From assembly GCA_951394405.1 (NCBI GenBank), contig OX596335.1, positions 3,658,001 to 3,722,000 on the forward strand: a stretch of DNA of 64,000 nt, given 5' to 3'. Numbering within the stretch: position 1 is the stretch's first letter; every line of letters begins with the position of its first letter. Source of the stretch: Coprinellus micaceus. Taxonomy: Eukaryota > Basidiomycota > Agaricomycetes > Agaricales > Psathyrellaceae. The translations under genes and the position numbers were made by a program. Below the pieces are notes generated by a model. It had not been told where the DNA came from. It worked only from the letters and a program-made list of their open reading frames with translations, and did not search any database. This document shows positions 35,123 through 46,431 of the stretch, piece by piece.

Positions 35123-36648
35123 CTAAGCTTCATTAGGCGGATCGACGTAGTCCATGCGCTTTAGCGCCCATAAGCATTGAAGGCGGGTAAACTGCGTTTC
35201 ATCCGAGTGATGAAGCTCCCACAGAGTTTGGTCTCGTAAGAGCTCGAAGTCCTCTTCGGATAGCCCACTGCGGCAAATCAATGGTTTTCCGATGCGTAAG
35301 AACGACTGTAGACATATCGTTTGAATGCTGGTCCACCAGTTACGACTAAACGTACTCACAGCGACGTTTTCTCTCATGAGGGCATAGAATTCGCTCGGAT
35401 GTTCTGTGTGGCTTCCAGGCACAGTTGGGAGCCAAACATCCCGGAACTCGATGTTTTCGAATGCTGGATGGTTGGTAACCCACTGCCAGAGATAGGTAGC
35501 TGCTAAGACGTCTCCCCCACGCTCCTTGACACCACGGCGAAGGTAGGCCATCCACCTTGCCCAGTACGGTGAGGCCATCGGTTCATGTAAAGAGATGGGG
35601 ATCGGTTGGTAGTTTTTGTTGTAGATGCAGTAGTCGAATTCGCACAGTTCCATGAGGCCGCCGGGTCGAAGAATCCGACTGATGTGTTCGATCAGGAGTT
35701 GGAAGTCTTTGACCTATCGAGAGTGCCATATGAGCGGATAAAGAGCAGCGACGAAGGAAGGCGACCCACCCCAGAAGAGATAAGCCGGCAATGAACGACG
35801 TCGAACTGACCATAGCAGTGCTGGAGACCGAGGTTCACATCGTCAACTTCAGTCTTGACATTCGGTGGTAATCCCCGTGAACTAAGTCGAAAGGTGACAG
35901 GAAATGTCAGCATCGTACATCTCGGAGGCTCTGAAATGAAGAGCGTTTGCATACGCACTCTCTTATCGGAACAAGGTCAATGGCGAGGCATTCACAGAAA
36001 GGGAAATCTCTCGCCACATCGCTTATCCTGAAGCACCGTTGTCAGGCGTCAATCAACTGCAGGTTTATAGAGTGTACATACCACTCCCCGTTCCCGCAAC
36101 CAAGGTCCAGGACTCTCTTTTCACCAGGGATCGTACTTGCGAGGACCCTTTGCATGTCAGGTGGGTATTTAGCGCGCATGATGCTGATAAGCATGTGGTG
36201 CTGCTTCCCTGAAGGCAGCTCACCATGAGAGGGTTACGGGGAGTAAGGAGGAAATAAGCATACGTAGTCTGTCCCGCTCTTCCTCGTCAGCTGGAAGTCG
36301 ATACATGTCGGAGGCGGTGGCCCTGTCCCTCTCATAGTCTTGTTGGATGGTCCGTGTTGTCAACGAGGTACCCGAGGACGTTGACATCCTCTCGTCGTCA
36401 CTGTCGTCATCCCACTCGTGGACGATCTGGTGGCTGAAAGCGGTTCCCGACTCTGAGCGGGATGCAGTAGATCCGGTATACAGGGTGGACGACCCAGCCC
36501 TAGTGTCACTGCGCGAGCTGGCGGAGCCCGCGTCGGATCCTTCTATTTCAATGTCGGCACATTGGTCACTGTGCTGGTCCTCGTCTGTTTCCATGCCCTC
36601 CTCTTCGTCAGAGCCGTCGGGGAAGTCATAGGGGTCGTGATGGCGCAT
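35123..36648 (-). CDS. SAM-dependent methyltransferase, UmtA/LaeA-like (copy 1)
   Basis: About six exons. The N-terminal 110 residues are acidic and Ser-rich (PYDFPDGSDEEEG, HEWDDDSDDER), leading to DMYRLPADEEERDRLR. The class I methyltransferase core has motif I VLDLGCGNGEW (about 36100). FPFCECLAIDLVPI follows (motif II), then YGQFDVVHCRLISSGV (motif IV), HISRILRPGGLMELCEFD (motif V/VI) and PYWARWMAYLRRGVKERGGD. The C-terminus ends TRLQCLWALKRMDYV. Such proteins are expanded in fungi; LaeA influences secondary metabolism, but most mushroom copies have no known substrate. A closely similar second copy lies at 49473-51122. Confidence 0.88.
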
Positions 36649-37199
36649 GACATGCGGAAGAAGGGATGGGGGATGTTATGTGGGTGGGTGTCGTAGAAAT
36701 AGGGAGAGAATGAAACGGCGGGATGAGCGCAGGGACAAACACGCTTTGCCCTGCATGAAACGAGAAATTGCATGCCGCCACTCGACGCCCGAGAGTGTGT
36801 TTGTACAGGAAATGGGGTGCCTGGGAACGTCATCCGGGCCTGCCAATTCAGTTTACGACATGCCGTCAAAGCCAGTGATGATCATGGATAAAACAGTTCA
36901 GGTGAAGCGAATAGAGGGGCGTATGATAGATCGGCGGGTGAAGTCTAATGGCGCCAAAAAGTGTGGATAGGTGCGCACTACTCTTTGCAAATAGAGACAA
37001 GGCTTCCAAGTTCCTCACATACGCCATCTTGGAGGGCCAGACTGCGGAGGGGAAGCCTAGTGAAGTCTATGAATAGTCTGTGGCATTTGGAATGTCGTTG
37101 AATTGAGGTCACCATTGATCTGAAACTCAAATAGGAACACGAGTTAGTATTGCATTCATGATTGCAGGATCCGTGGCCCCCGTCCTCTCGGTACATGAA
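36649..37199. other. Intergenic between methyltransferase 1 and IST1
   Basis: About 550 bp with the promoter of methyltransferase 1 and the 3' region of IST1. Plus-strand frames here are not supported. Confidence 0.4.
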
Positions 37200-38448
37200 C
37201 TACTTCCTTTTCAACGCAGCAAATCTCTGAGCAAGGGCTTCAAACTCATCTAGCGGCGTTTGCTTTGCTGCGGGTGGTGTCGACTCTTTCTGTGAGGGGG
37301 TATTTGTGTCTTTCCTGGAACTTTCCTGCGGAGCCTCCTTCGAATCAGAAAGCGACTTTTCGGGATCCGGTCCTGCGTTGTCTTCTAAAGACCCGGGCTC
37401 GTCCTCTTTGGTTTCGGCGTCCTGAATCAAGGTCAATGGCGGATGGGGAAAGAAAGGTCCCTATCATATTCACCTCGTTGCTGGCCTCGTTTAAACCAGG
37501 AGGAGCCCACTTTACACCGTATGCCCTGGCGATTTCGGACAGATAGCCGTTCACCAGTTCCAGGGATGGCGTCCCCAAATCCAATTTACGCATCACCTAG
37601 GTATATCATTCGTTGGATAGATGGTTAAATAGAGACGTAACGAGAACATACCCTTTCGCTGACGCAACCATCCCTATTCTCCATGACGCCAACTGAGAAG
37701 TCTCTGCCGTATTTGTGCATCAGAATATCTCGGAGGATGTGAAGCTCTATGATTAGATAGACGGGGGATGTTTAACGCAGCACAGGAGGCTTCTGGTCCA
37801 AATCGGACTTGCCTTTGAGCTCGGTACTTGGAGCAGCGCGTACGATCGCGCATACACCCTCGGCAACGCCTGAGGTTGCGGTTGTAAATATCGAGCCCGA
37901 CTATATCTGAAGTGGCATTCAAAACACTTACCAGGATCAGGAGCGCGAGCACTGGTAAGCTGGCCTTCAATAAGGTATAAATCTCTGTCGAAAATATAGG
38001 CTCACTTCTGATCAAGAATCCCAAATCTCGCTAGGAGCAATTCGCAATACAACTCCAAAAGTTCCAAGAGCTCGATATAGACGTCTTCGTTGATAACTAA
38101 ACCGAGGATTGACAGCTATCAGTGTGGGTGTCATACACCTAGGGGCCAAGAACGCACGACTCTCGACCTTGATCCTGGATGTTTCCTCCTTCCCTCTTTC
38201 GAGTAAGGAAGCGATATCGCGCCGTGAAGCCTTAGCTTGGGCTTCCTTCTTCTGTTGCAAGGTTCTCAAGCGTTGGACTGATAATCTACGCGCGTATATG
38301 CGGGTGAGCTTGATGGAGACGCTCCTGATACCACCCACCTTAGTTGGATCTGTATGGTGGGCGATAAGAAGAGTGCTTGTAGGTGCCTCCATCAGAGAGG
38401 TCAAGTATAACAAGTTACCTTTGCCTTGGTCGCGTTCCAGAGCGACAT
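37200..38448 (-). CDS. IST1: IST1 homologue, ESCRT-III associated regulator of Vps4
   Basis: About eight exons. It starts MSLWNATKAK, with further exons reading LRTLQQKKEAQAKASRRDIASLLERGKEETSRIKVE, INEDVYIELLELLELYCELLLARFGIL, a 20-nt exon coding ARAPDP and GVAEGVCAIVRAAPSTELK. The rest is ELHILRDILMHKYGRDF, VMRKLDLGTPSLELVNGYLSEIARAYGV and a low-complexity tail ending FEALAQRFAALKRK. The tail Leu/Phe-rich helix looks like a MIT-interacting motif. IST1 binds Did2/CHMP1 and Vps4 at endosomes and tunes ESCRT-III disassembly. One intron (donor near 37815) uses GC-AG rather than GT-AG; only this choice restores the conserved ELHILRD frame. Confidence 0.9.
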
Positions 38449-38479
38449 GATTCTAAGTAGAGCGAAGAGTATGAGGTCA

Positions 38480-38981
38480 AGATGACACCCACTGTGCTTC
38501 GCCTCCAGAATGCACAGCAATCATCTCTCACCGATGCTTGAAATTTCTGTTCCGTCACAACCAAGCCCACTGTACGCGGCGAAGACAACCCTGGTGCAAC
38601 ATCGATGACCTCTTGATCTTCTTCGAAGCAGCGGGGCCCAGGGTCAGCACAAGGAGGCCTTGAAATCGCCGGTGCAATCGTGGAGGGCATTTCGTCAACG
38701 TTGTCAGCGTCAAATGGCTGGGCCGTGGCTGTGTGTGTTGCGAACCTTGATCCTGGCGCCGGCCATCGCCGGAGTATTTTGGGACTGGGAGCTCTGGGAG
38801 GGTAACAACTCGGTAACAACTTCAATGGACGTCGTTGAACGTCCGTTGACAGCTGTTGGAGGCCCTTTGACCAGGACGTCCGCCATTCGGCGCAAACCAG
38901 GGTTTATTGAGCCAGGTTCCAACGGGCTTTCGGTCAGTCCCTGTTGAAACCCGGTCCAACGCCGTACCGAAGTTTGCGACA
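38480..38981 (-). CDS. Possible small gene between IST1 and RasGEF (doubtful)
   Basis: A minus-strand frame starting MSQTSVRRWTGFQQG and a following frame with FDADNVDEMPSTIAP and FEEDQEVIDVAPG look compositionally like coding sequence. However, I could not find a valid splice between them. Nothing recognised. Confidence 0.2.
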
Positions 38982-39137
38982 TGAGATTGTGATCGTTGCT
39001 GTGTTGGCAACACACGGAAGGGTGCCTTAACCTTGCGATTCTCGTATACCTCCCAGGAAATGTCGACAGCCTCCTGGACCCGTCTGATATATCATCTCCA
39101 ACAACGCTGCGACCTCTAGGACTTCACCGGTCTCTAG

Positions 39138-41711
39138 ATGACCATATCCAAGTCCTTATCTGCTCGACAGGCGCTCAATCTCCAGATCGAGCCTTCCCCC
39201 TTCAACGACTCTGCCATCTCGCTCATCTCCTCCTTCGAAGGCTCTTCCGGGTCCGCGTCATCTTCATCAACATCGCATACGAGTGGAGGCCCTTCGTCGT
39301 CGGAGTCGGTTGGAGGCAGCCATGCGACGTTGATATGCACGGTTCTATGTGTGCACGACTTTAGCTCAGACGAGGAGCATGCCCTGTCGTTTCGGCGGAA
39401 TGAGCTTCTCGAAGTCCTGAAGCAGGAGGACACGGGGTGGTGGGCGGCGATGCGGAGGGGAACAACGACCGTAGGTTGGATACCCGAGGCGTATGTTAAG
39501 GCCCTCACACGAGAAATGGCGGACACGCTTCGTCGAATTACGCCCGAGCTGAGGGTGTACGAGTACCAGGCCGAACTGCTCTACAATGCTACACCACCGA
39601 ACCGACAGAGTCTAATGGATTCAGACCTACATCGCTCTTTACCCCCAGCCTACAGGCCAACACCGACAACCCCCGTCAGTCCCCTATTTCGCCTATTAAT
39701 TGTAACGTTTCCATTTCTCACCCATTTCGGTCGCCTTAGGGTCAGAGACCGTCGTCATCCAGAAATCTACCTATATCTCGTACACGATCGCGGGATGCTC
39801 TTTCTGGGCGTTCTCAGGGAGAAGGCACCGCAAGCACACTAAGTGCCCAACAGCCCCGCGTTTATTCAAGGAAGAAGGCCCTACCCCCGCCCCCTCCATC
39901 TCCCACCATTCCTATGCCCCATCCCCCAGCCCAATCAGCCCCGTTCTACCACAACAAACCAGTGCCACCGTTACCGCACGAGGTACAGGAGGCCCGCACG
40001 CGTGCGGGTTCACTATCGAGTCGAAGCTTGCGAAGGCGTCCTTTGATCCTTAACGACAATACCACCTTATCAAGACTGTCTACGTTGATAGAAACCAAGA
40101 ACACCAGGGAGATTGATATGTTGGCGAGCCCAGACGTTAGCGGATCCTTACAAGCGCTTTCAAAGCGGACCCGGACGGACACGCAGCGCCAAGAAAACGG
40201 AAGGCATTCGCGACTCCAGTCATCCTTCCAAATTCAAGAAAAACCGTGGTATATCCTATGTGCCCATACTGACGAACTGGACCTCGACCCCGAAGGGCAT
40301 GTTCGATCTGGGACTTTACTTGGGCTTATCGAGCGCCTGACCTCTCGTGCTGCATTCCCGAATCCTAATCGTACGTGTACTTGTGTCCTTATGGAGACGG
40401 TGCTAATGCGGGTTTAGAGCGTAATCCCTTCCCCAGCATTTTTCTTATGACATTTCGGACTTTTACCACCTCGGAGGAGCTGTTTGACCTTTTGCTCGAA
40501 AGATTCTCCATGACACGGCCGGACAATTTAAATGAGGCAGAGGTGGGGGACTGGAAGAAACGCTGCCTCATTCCCACTCAACGTCATGTGCTTGACGTAT
40601 TCACACTGTGGTTGGAAGAGCATCGGCTCTTGGAAGAAGACCCCCACATTGCTCAACGCCTGCCCGATTTCATCAGACACGTCGCTACCCCGCGTCTTCC
40701 CACTGAGGGGCAGGCTCTCCTTCAAAATATTGAGCGGCTGGTGAGTGGCCCCGGTTTCCTTCTTCCCTTTACCATGCCCATGTTTCGTCGATTCTCAACG
40801 ACTTCCATCCATCAGACCTTCGCTGAGCCCGTCCGCCCGTCGAAGGGGATCATTCCCAAGAAACCCATCAAGCAGAAAGACCACAAGAGCGACCTCCTTC
40901 GCGTCGACCCTATGCTCCTTGCGGACCAACTGACTCTATACGAGTATTATCTCTACGAGAAGGTGGCCCCACAGGAGTGCCTGTCATATACTCGCAGACA
41001 ATCTGGGCCGGAAGTGGAAAACCTGGCCAAGTTTTGCAGTACCTACGACAAGCTTGGTAGCTGGGTGAAGATGAGCATCCTTGGCCAGGCACACCTGGGC
41101 AGGCGCGCTAACACCATCGATCACTGGATCCGAGTCGCAGAGGTGGGTCTTTGACGCGTTCACCTATCCTTTCACGGCAAGTATTGACCGTGTGGCAGAG
41201 GTGTCGTGCCAACAGCAACTTCTCGTCGATGAGCGCAATCATCAGCGCCCTGTCCAGTGTCGTTATCACGCGTCTTACTATTACCTGGACCCATGTCGGC
41301 CGCCAGTGTCAGCTTGACGCGCTCCTCAAGCACAACGACCCCAGCGGAGGCTTCGCAGGCTATCGAAGTCTATTGCAACAAGTCGAACCCACAATACCTG
41401 CCGTTCCCTTTCTTACCATGTACCTCACCGACCTCTTTCGCGTGCGCGAGCAGTTCCACGACGAGGACGGCCACATTTCTTTCGTTCAACGCCAGCGCTG
41501 GCATGATACCATCGCCTCTATGCTCAAATTTCAACGCCGGCCACCTCAGCTCATTTATGACGAGTACATATCCACATTCATTCGGGAACGGCTTGACGAA
41601 GCGACTCGTTGCGCGGATGATCCTTGGTTCTGGGATAAAAGCCAGGAGATACTTCGCGGCGAGATCGCCAACGCCGACATTCGGAAAGGCTTGGAACAAG
41701 CTGGTTTCTGA
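39138..41711 (+). CDS. SH3-containing Ras guanine nucleotide exchange factor (Cdc25/Ste6 type)
   Basis: About four exons. A Ser-rich N-terminus leads to an SH3 domain at about residues 65-124 (ICTVLCVHDFSSDEEHALSF, TGWWAAMRRG, GWIPEAYVKAL). A Pro/Ser linker follows an intron at about 39676-39739. Next is the RasGEF_N module (GTLLGLIERLTSRAAFPNPN, FLMTFRTFTTSEELFDLLLERF). The catalytic CDC25 domain (about 40900-41700) has LADQLTLYEYYLYEKVAPQE, KFCSTYDKLGSWVKMSILGQ, NFSSMSAIISALSSVVITRL and FLTMYLTDLFRVREQF. It should load Ras with GTP at the plasma membrane, upstream of cAMP or MAPK signalling. Length is near 790 residues, compact for this class. The ATG chosen is the first in the SH3 frame. 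Confidence 0.92.
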
Positions 41712-42159
41712 AACTTTTAACGCCACCATAACTATTTATCTAACATTCGGCCTCGTCATTGCAACACTAACGACCATATCCTCACCACCTTCGTTCACTT
41801 CTTCTCGCAACCGGAACCTTGTATTGGAACCTTGTATTTCTATGCTCATGTTGTCACATCACTTACCATGCTGTCGTACTCATTGGTAACATGCCTGTAT
41901 ACCTATCGCATTCGTTCAACGATTATAACTATCAATTGAAAGAGATGAAGGAGGTGATCCCGATAAGAGTCCAATGAACCGTATAACACAGGAGGAAATG
42001 CAAGAAAGGTGGTACGCTACAAATCTGAAGAGACACGGCAGAGTAATATGCTTTGAAGGACGAAAGAGATAGCTAGTTAATAGGGTAAAAAGGAAGATAA
42101 ATGGCGTGAGCGGAGTATCGAAGGGGCATAAGGCAACACAAAGTCAAAGGGGGGCCCAA
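41712..42159. other. Convergent 3' regions
   Basis: About 450 bp between RasGEF and Rab5 stop codons. AT-rich near 41900-42120, consistent with 3' untranslated sequence. Confidence 0.4.
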
Positions 42160-43159
42160 TCAACAGTTGCAAGGTTCTTGCGGACCCTGGCCTGCTTGCT
42201 GTTTACCCAAGTCAACGCCTGTTCGGGCGCCGGGGCGCGAGGCACCAGGCCGCGCGGAGGGTGGTGCGGTGAGGGGTAGCTTCTTGGCTGTGGGGTAAAA
42301 GTCAGTTGGTCCCCTTCGAGAGTACTGAGGTTATTGTGCTGCGCACCGATAGCTGTGAAGATATCCTGGACACCCTCGCCCGTCTTTGCACTGGTCTCCG
42401 CCCACATCAGCCCCTCCTCGTCGGCGTATTTCTTCGCCTCCTCTTGTGAAACCTGGCGTCGGGCCTCGAGATCGGTCTTGTTCCCACAGAGGGCGATGAC
42501 TATTGAGGGGTCGGCCTGTCGTTGGAGCTCCCGGATCCACGTCCTGGCCTTCTCCAGTGATGCGGATTGTGTAATGTCATAGACGACGACGGCGCAATTC
42601 GCATTCCTGTAGTACATAGGGGCCTAGGTGGCATGATGAGGTTTGGGGGGAGAGGGGGTGATAGGTGGTCCACATACTAAAGACTGTGGCGGTTGGTCAA
42701 TAGAGAGTATCAAGAGCTCATTACGAGGTTAACTTGCCTTGTACCGTTCCTGACCAGCAGTATCCCTGTGTGCAGAGAGGCTAATTAGGCTGTATCCCTT
42801 GGCCAGCACCACGGCGATGCGCACCATATTTCGAACTTGACTGTCGACTGATCATCCAATGTTACAGTTTGAGTCAGGAAGGCCGCTGGAGTGCTGCATG
42901 AGCCGTGGGGCATCGCTGGACGTGACTGAAATCACTGACCCCCAATTGTGCTCTCCCTGTAGTCGTCGAACTGATCCTTCACAAAACGGAGCACCAGGCT
43001 GGGGTGACGGAATTAGTCTGGCTCAGTGCGCACGTAGCAGGGTCTGTACCTGGACTTGCCAACTGCGGATTCGCCTGGGAGGGTGTCAGAAGTATAGAAT
43101 GCGGCACAGTGGATGTGCTCACCGAGCAGGACGAGCTTGAACTGGTATTGCTTGGACAT
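42160..43159 (-). CDS. Rab5-type small GTPase (Ypt5/Vps21)
   Basis: About eight exons. Starts MSKQYQFKLVLLG, then P-loop GESAVGKSS (about 43060), FVKDQFDDYRESTIG, TVKFEIWDTAGQERYK, then a 7-nt exon (42677-42683) giving SL, then APMYYRNANCAVVVYDIT. GNKTDLEARRQV and ETSAKTGEGVQDIF complete the nucleotide site. The last intron must be removed to reach AKKLPLTAPPSARPGA and the prenylated end CNC; the unspliced frame would miss the lipid-anchor cysteines. The intron before the 7-nt exon seems to use a GC donor (AAG/GCAAGT). Rab5 organises early endosome fusion and sorting. It is head to head with the RRM gene. Confidence 0.93.
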
Positions 43160-43490
43160 TGGAAGGTGGTGGACTGATACAGCCTGAGCACTGCGCAGGC
43201 CAGCTTAGGCAATCAGCCAGCCATGCGCTCTGCGGGAATTCCCGAAACTGGACCCATTGCATTTTTCCGCGCCGGGCTTCTTGGCTTCGACTCTCATCCA
43301 ACGACGACAAGACTGTCTCCAACGTTGCGCTCGCTGAGTTTCTGAGTGAGAACACCACTCCTTCATCGCCCTCGCCGTCGTCCTCGTGGTCTCCGCTCTC
43401 GCCGCCTCTCCCACCGCTCCCTGCCTGCGCCGCACCTGCATCGTCAAGTTTCTCCACGGACACGTCATCTGAGCGTTTTAGTCTCGCAAA
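43160..43490. promoter_or_regulatory. Divergent promoter region, Rab5 and RRM protein
   Basis: 331 bp between start codons. The half next to the RRM gene is strongly pyrimidine-rich (43350-43440), a common feature of core promoters of highly expressed fungal genes. Confidence 0.45.
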
Positions 43491-46169
43491 ATGAACCGTC
43501 ATCATCCTTATGGTGCGCCTTACGACGGCCATGCTCGAAGAGGAGGAGGAGGAGCTTCTCCAGCCGCAGCCGGCCCCGACCGCTCACATCGTTATCAAGA
43601 CCGCGGCGGCGGCCCACCCCGTGGCCGTGGTGGCTACAACAATCGTGGGCGAGGTGGGGGATACTCGTCCTACGACGGCGCAAGTATGAGCAATGCCTAT
43701 GAGCAGAATCCCTCTCCGCCGTATTCCGATTATGAAGCCCCGCCTCCAGGCTCCAATGCCTACTTTCAGTCCAACAACAGCTATGGCGATCTCTCTCACT
43801 ACAACGGTGCCTCAGGTTATGAAGGCTATGACAAGTATGAAGGTGCGCTACATTGAGACTGAATGTCGACTTTTAGAAGTCCCGCCCCGTCAGTTTCCAT
43901 TGGGGCTTTCTTGTGAAGCTGAATTTTGAGGCACGCGGAATGTGGCAATTTCAAAAGCAACCGCCGAGCTGAGGATCGCGCCACCTGTGCTGAGCGAGCG
44001 CGCTTTGTTGCTCTTTGGAAGTCAGAGTGTCCAAGACGAGGCGTATCAGCTTTGAGTCACCCGTCACTCGTTGCAACGTCTTGCAAGGCCTTTGAGACCC
44101 TCCACGTTCTGAGAGTCTGCGGATAGTTATTGCCCCTGTCCGCGTGCACCATCAGGCTACGTCTTTTTTATTCCCTACCGTTCTTTTTACGTCGTTTTCT
44201 GTGGAATTGGCTTCTCACCCAATGTTCTCCAAAATAGATCCTCCGGCTCAAGGATATGGTAACGACGATTACAATCGACGCCCCCGTAACGTCCGCAAAG
44301 ACCGAGATGATAAAGTCCATGATTCTATCATTGAAGAGCGAATTCAACGTGAACGGCCGTGTAGAACCCTCTTCATCCGTAACATTAAGGCGAGTGACTG
44401 GCACTTCAAGCCACAAGGTGAGTCAGCTGAACTGATATGCGGCGGTCTAGTATGAGACAAACAGCGACGACGTTCGCGCCCTATTCGAGGAGCATGGCGA
44501 AATTAAGACCTTTTTCGACCTCATTGCCACCAGGGGGATGGTCTTTGTGACATACGTGAGTGGCGCCGCGAACCCCCCGGGAAATGAACTAATGAGGGGC
44601 CTTAGTTTGATCTTCGGGCAGCAGAGAAAGCACGCGATCGACTGCAAGGTTCAGAAATTAGTGGCCGACCCGTTAGTTGCAACCCCTACCGCTTTTATGT
44701 TCTGGCTTCCGTCTGATGCCGCATCGTCTACTCTTTTCATCCTCCAGATTGATGTCCACTATTCACTTCCTCGCGATGATCAACGAGGGGCAGAACGGGA
44801 AAAGAACCAGGTACATTCGCAACTGGGACCCACACTCCCATACACGGGCTAACTGTGACTTTTAGCAAATGCAAGGTGTAGTACAATGTACCCTCCGCAG
44901 CTCCCCAACAGGGCAACCTCTCGACGAGAACGAAGTCCGCCGCAGGTTCCAAGCATTTGGAGATCTCAAGTCGGTGAGACCTGTCGGTGAACGTATAGAC
45001 TCCCTCTACGTCGAGTTCTATGATATGAGGGTAAGTTTGAATATGTGCTCCTTTTCAAAGTACTAACAGGCTTGTAGGCATGCCATGAGGCCTTTGATCG
45101 TCTCCGCCACCAAAGTATACAAGATGGTGTGATGGACCTCGTCCTTGCTTGGGATGAAAACGACAACGGTGGTCACAGTCAAGGTCACGGTGGTGGAAGG
45201 TGTGTACGGTCTGTCAACAGTTTGACTGGTTGTCTAATTCCCTTCGTAGGGACCAAGGCGGCGGACACAACCGAAACCAGAATTGGGAGGACCGTGGCCA
45301 CAGCAGCAACAGAGGACACCGTGGCCGTGGTCGAGGCGGAAGAGGAGGCCGTGGAGGCCGAAACCAAGGTGACGATGGCGGTTATGACCGCCAGAGTAAT
45401 GATAATTATGGCCGCAACGATCGACGGTGGGATGACGGAGGGTACGGTCGTGACAACCGAGGCGGGGGAGGTGGCGGAGGCGGGGGAGGCGGGGGTTACG
45501 ATCGGTATAACGACACCAGGGGCGGTTATGGGCCGCCTCCCACAAATTATCCGCCTCCTTCCATGCCGCCTGGCCCACCGGGCCCTTATGGGGGGCCACC
45601 TATACCACCTGCACCAGCAGCGGCTGTGAGTCCCCTTTGATTTGGATCGATGCCATTTCACTGACTCTGCAACTCAGGGTCCTCCTGATGACCGGTTAGA
45701 CCAGGCGAGGAAAGTTCAGCAACTGCTCGCTGCTTTGAAGCAGCCTCAAAGCGGCCCCCCTGGAACCGCCACTCCACCCACTATGCCACCAGGCCCCCCG
45801 GGTCCCGGTTCCATGCATCAGGGTCCTCCATCCATCCCACCGAATGCGCCCTATTACTCACAGCCAGGCGGTATGCCCCCATACCCCGGTTCCATGCCCC
45901 CTCCTTCAACGTACGCTGGCGTTCCCCCAACGCCTCCGCCGGGCTCTGCCGGCGCTGGTGCCAATGGCTTGCCCCCGAATATCATGGCGTTGTTGCAGCA
46001 AGCCCAGTCACGTCCACCTGGTGTTCCATATGGGATGCCGCCTGGTCCACCCCCAAGCGGTGTGCCTCCCGCTCAGTACCAGCAGTTGATGTCATACCTG
46101 GTATGTTTCGTTCGCCTGCCTGCCTTCTCTCCCCACTGATACGCTTCTCTGCAGACTCAGGCTAAGTAA
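43491..46169 (+). CDS. Double-RRM, Arg/Gly-rich RNA-binding protein (Mei2-like RRM1-RRM2)
   Basis: About nine exons. Exon 1 is Gly/Arg/Tyr-rich (GGGPPRGRGGYNNRGRGGG). A 410-nt intron (43843-44252) leads to YGNDDYNRRPRNVRKDRDD. RRM1 reads CRTLFIRNIKYETNSDDVRALFEEHGEIKTFFDL and GMVFVTYFDLRAAEKARDRL, ending DVHYSLPRDD. RRM2 reads VVQCTLRSSPTGQPLDENEV and FGDLKSVR, with a weak RNP1. Then come an RGG/poly-Gly stretch, Pro-rich blocks with PPGPPGP repeats and a short last exon TQAK. The paired RRMs resemble those of Mei2-like proteins, but the Mei2 C-terminal RRM3 is absent. An mRNA regulator prone to condensate formation is a fair inference. Confidence 0.85.
43843..44252 (+). other. Unusually long intron in the RRM gene
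   Basis: Donor GTGCGC and acceptor CTCAAG restore the frame from YEG to YGNDD. Other introns in the window are mostly 40-70 nt, so 410 nt stands out. It contains several stop codons in all frames; alternative splicing would truncate the protein before RRM1. Confidence 0.7.
45470..45500 (+). repeat. GGN-rich tract encoding a poly-Gly run
   Basis: A run of about twelve Gly codons in the RGG region of the RRM protein; likely length-variable. Confidence 0.6.
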
Positions 46170-46431
46170 CAAACTGATACCTCCTCATGCGACACCCTCG
46201 AAAAGCGAAGATTCCTGTGCTACGGAATTTCCGTCCTTATCTGGTCCTCCTAGACATTCTGCTTCTCCCTTTCTCTCTCTCCTTTTCCCCTTGTTTCTCG
46301 TCCTGTTCGATGATGATTCGTAGCTATCATTATTGTTGACCCTTCCGCTGCTCTATTGTTCTTTTATGCCTCATCTCGTATCGTAGGCGCCGAGGCTCTA
46401 TAGTTCCAGCCCATAATTTGTATGTTCCTCC
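46170..46431. other. Intergenic, 3' region of RRM gene and promoter of roadblock gene
   Basis: No gene seen. T/C-rich stretches at 46230-46300. Confidence 0.4.

Noticed and set aside
35123..41711. Secondary-metabolite cluster around the LaeA-like methyltransferase
   Set aside because: Neighbours are IST1 and RasGEF, both housekeeping; there is no synthase, P450 or transporter nearby.
45185..45661. Minus and alternate plus frames over the RGG region of the RRM gene
   Set aside because: Only the Gly/Arg frame joins the RRM and Pro-rich exons; the others are by-products of GC-rich repeats.
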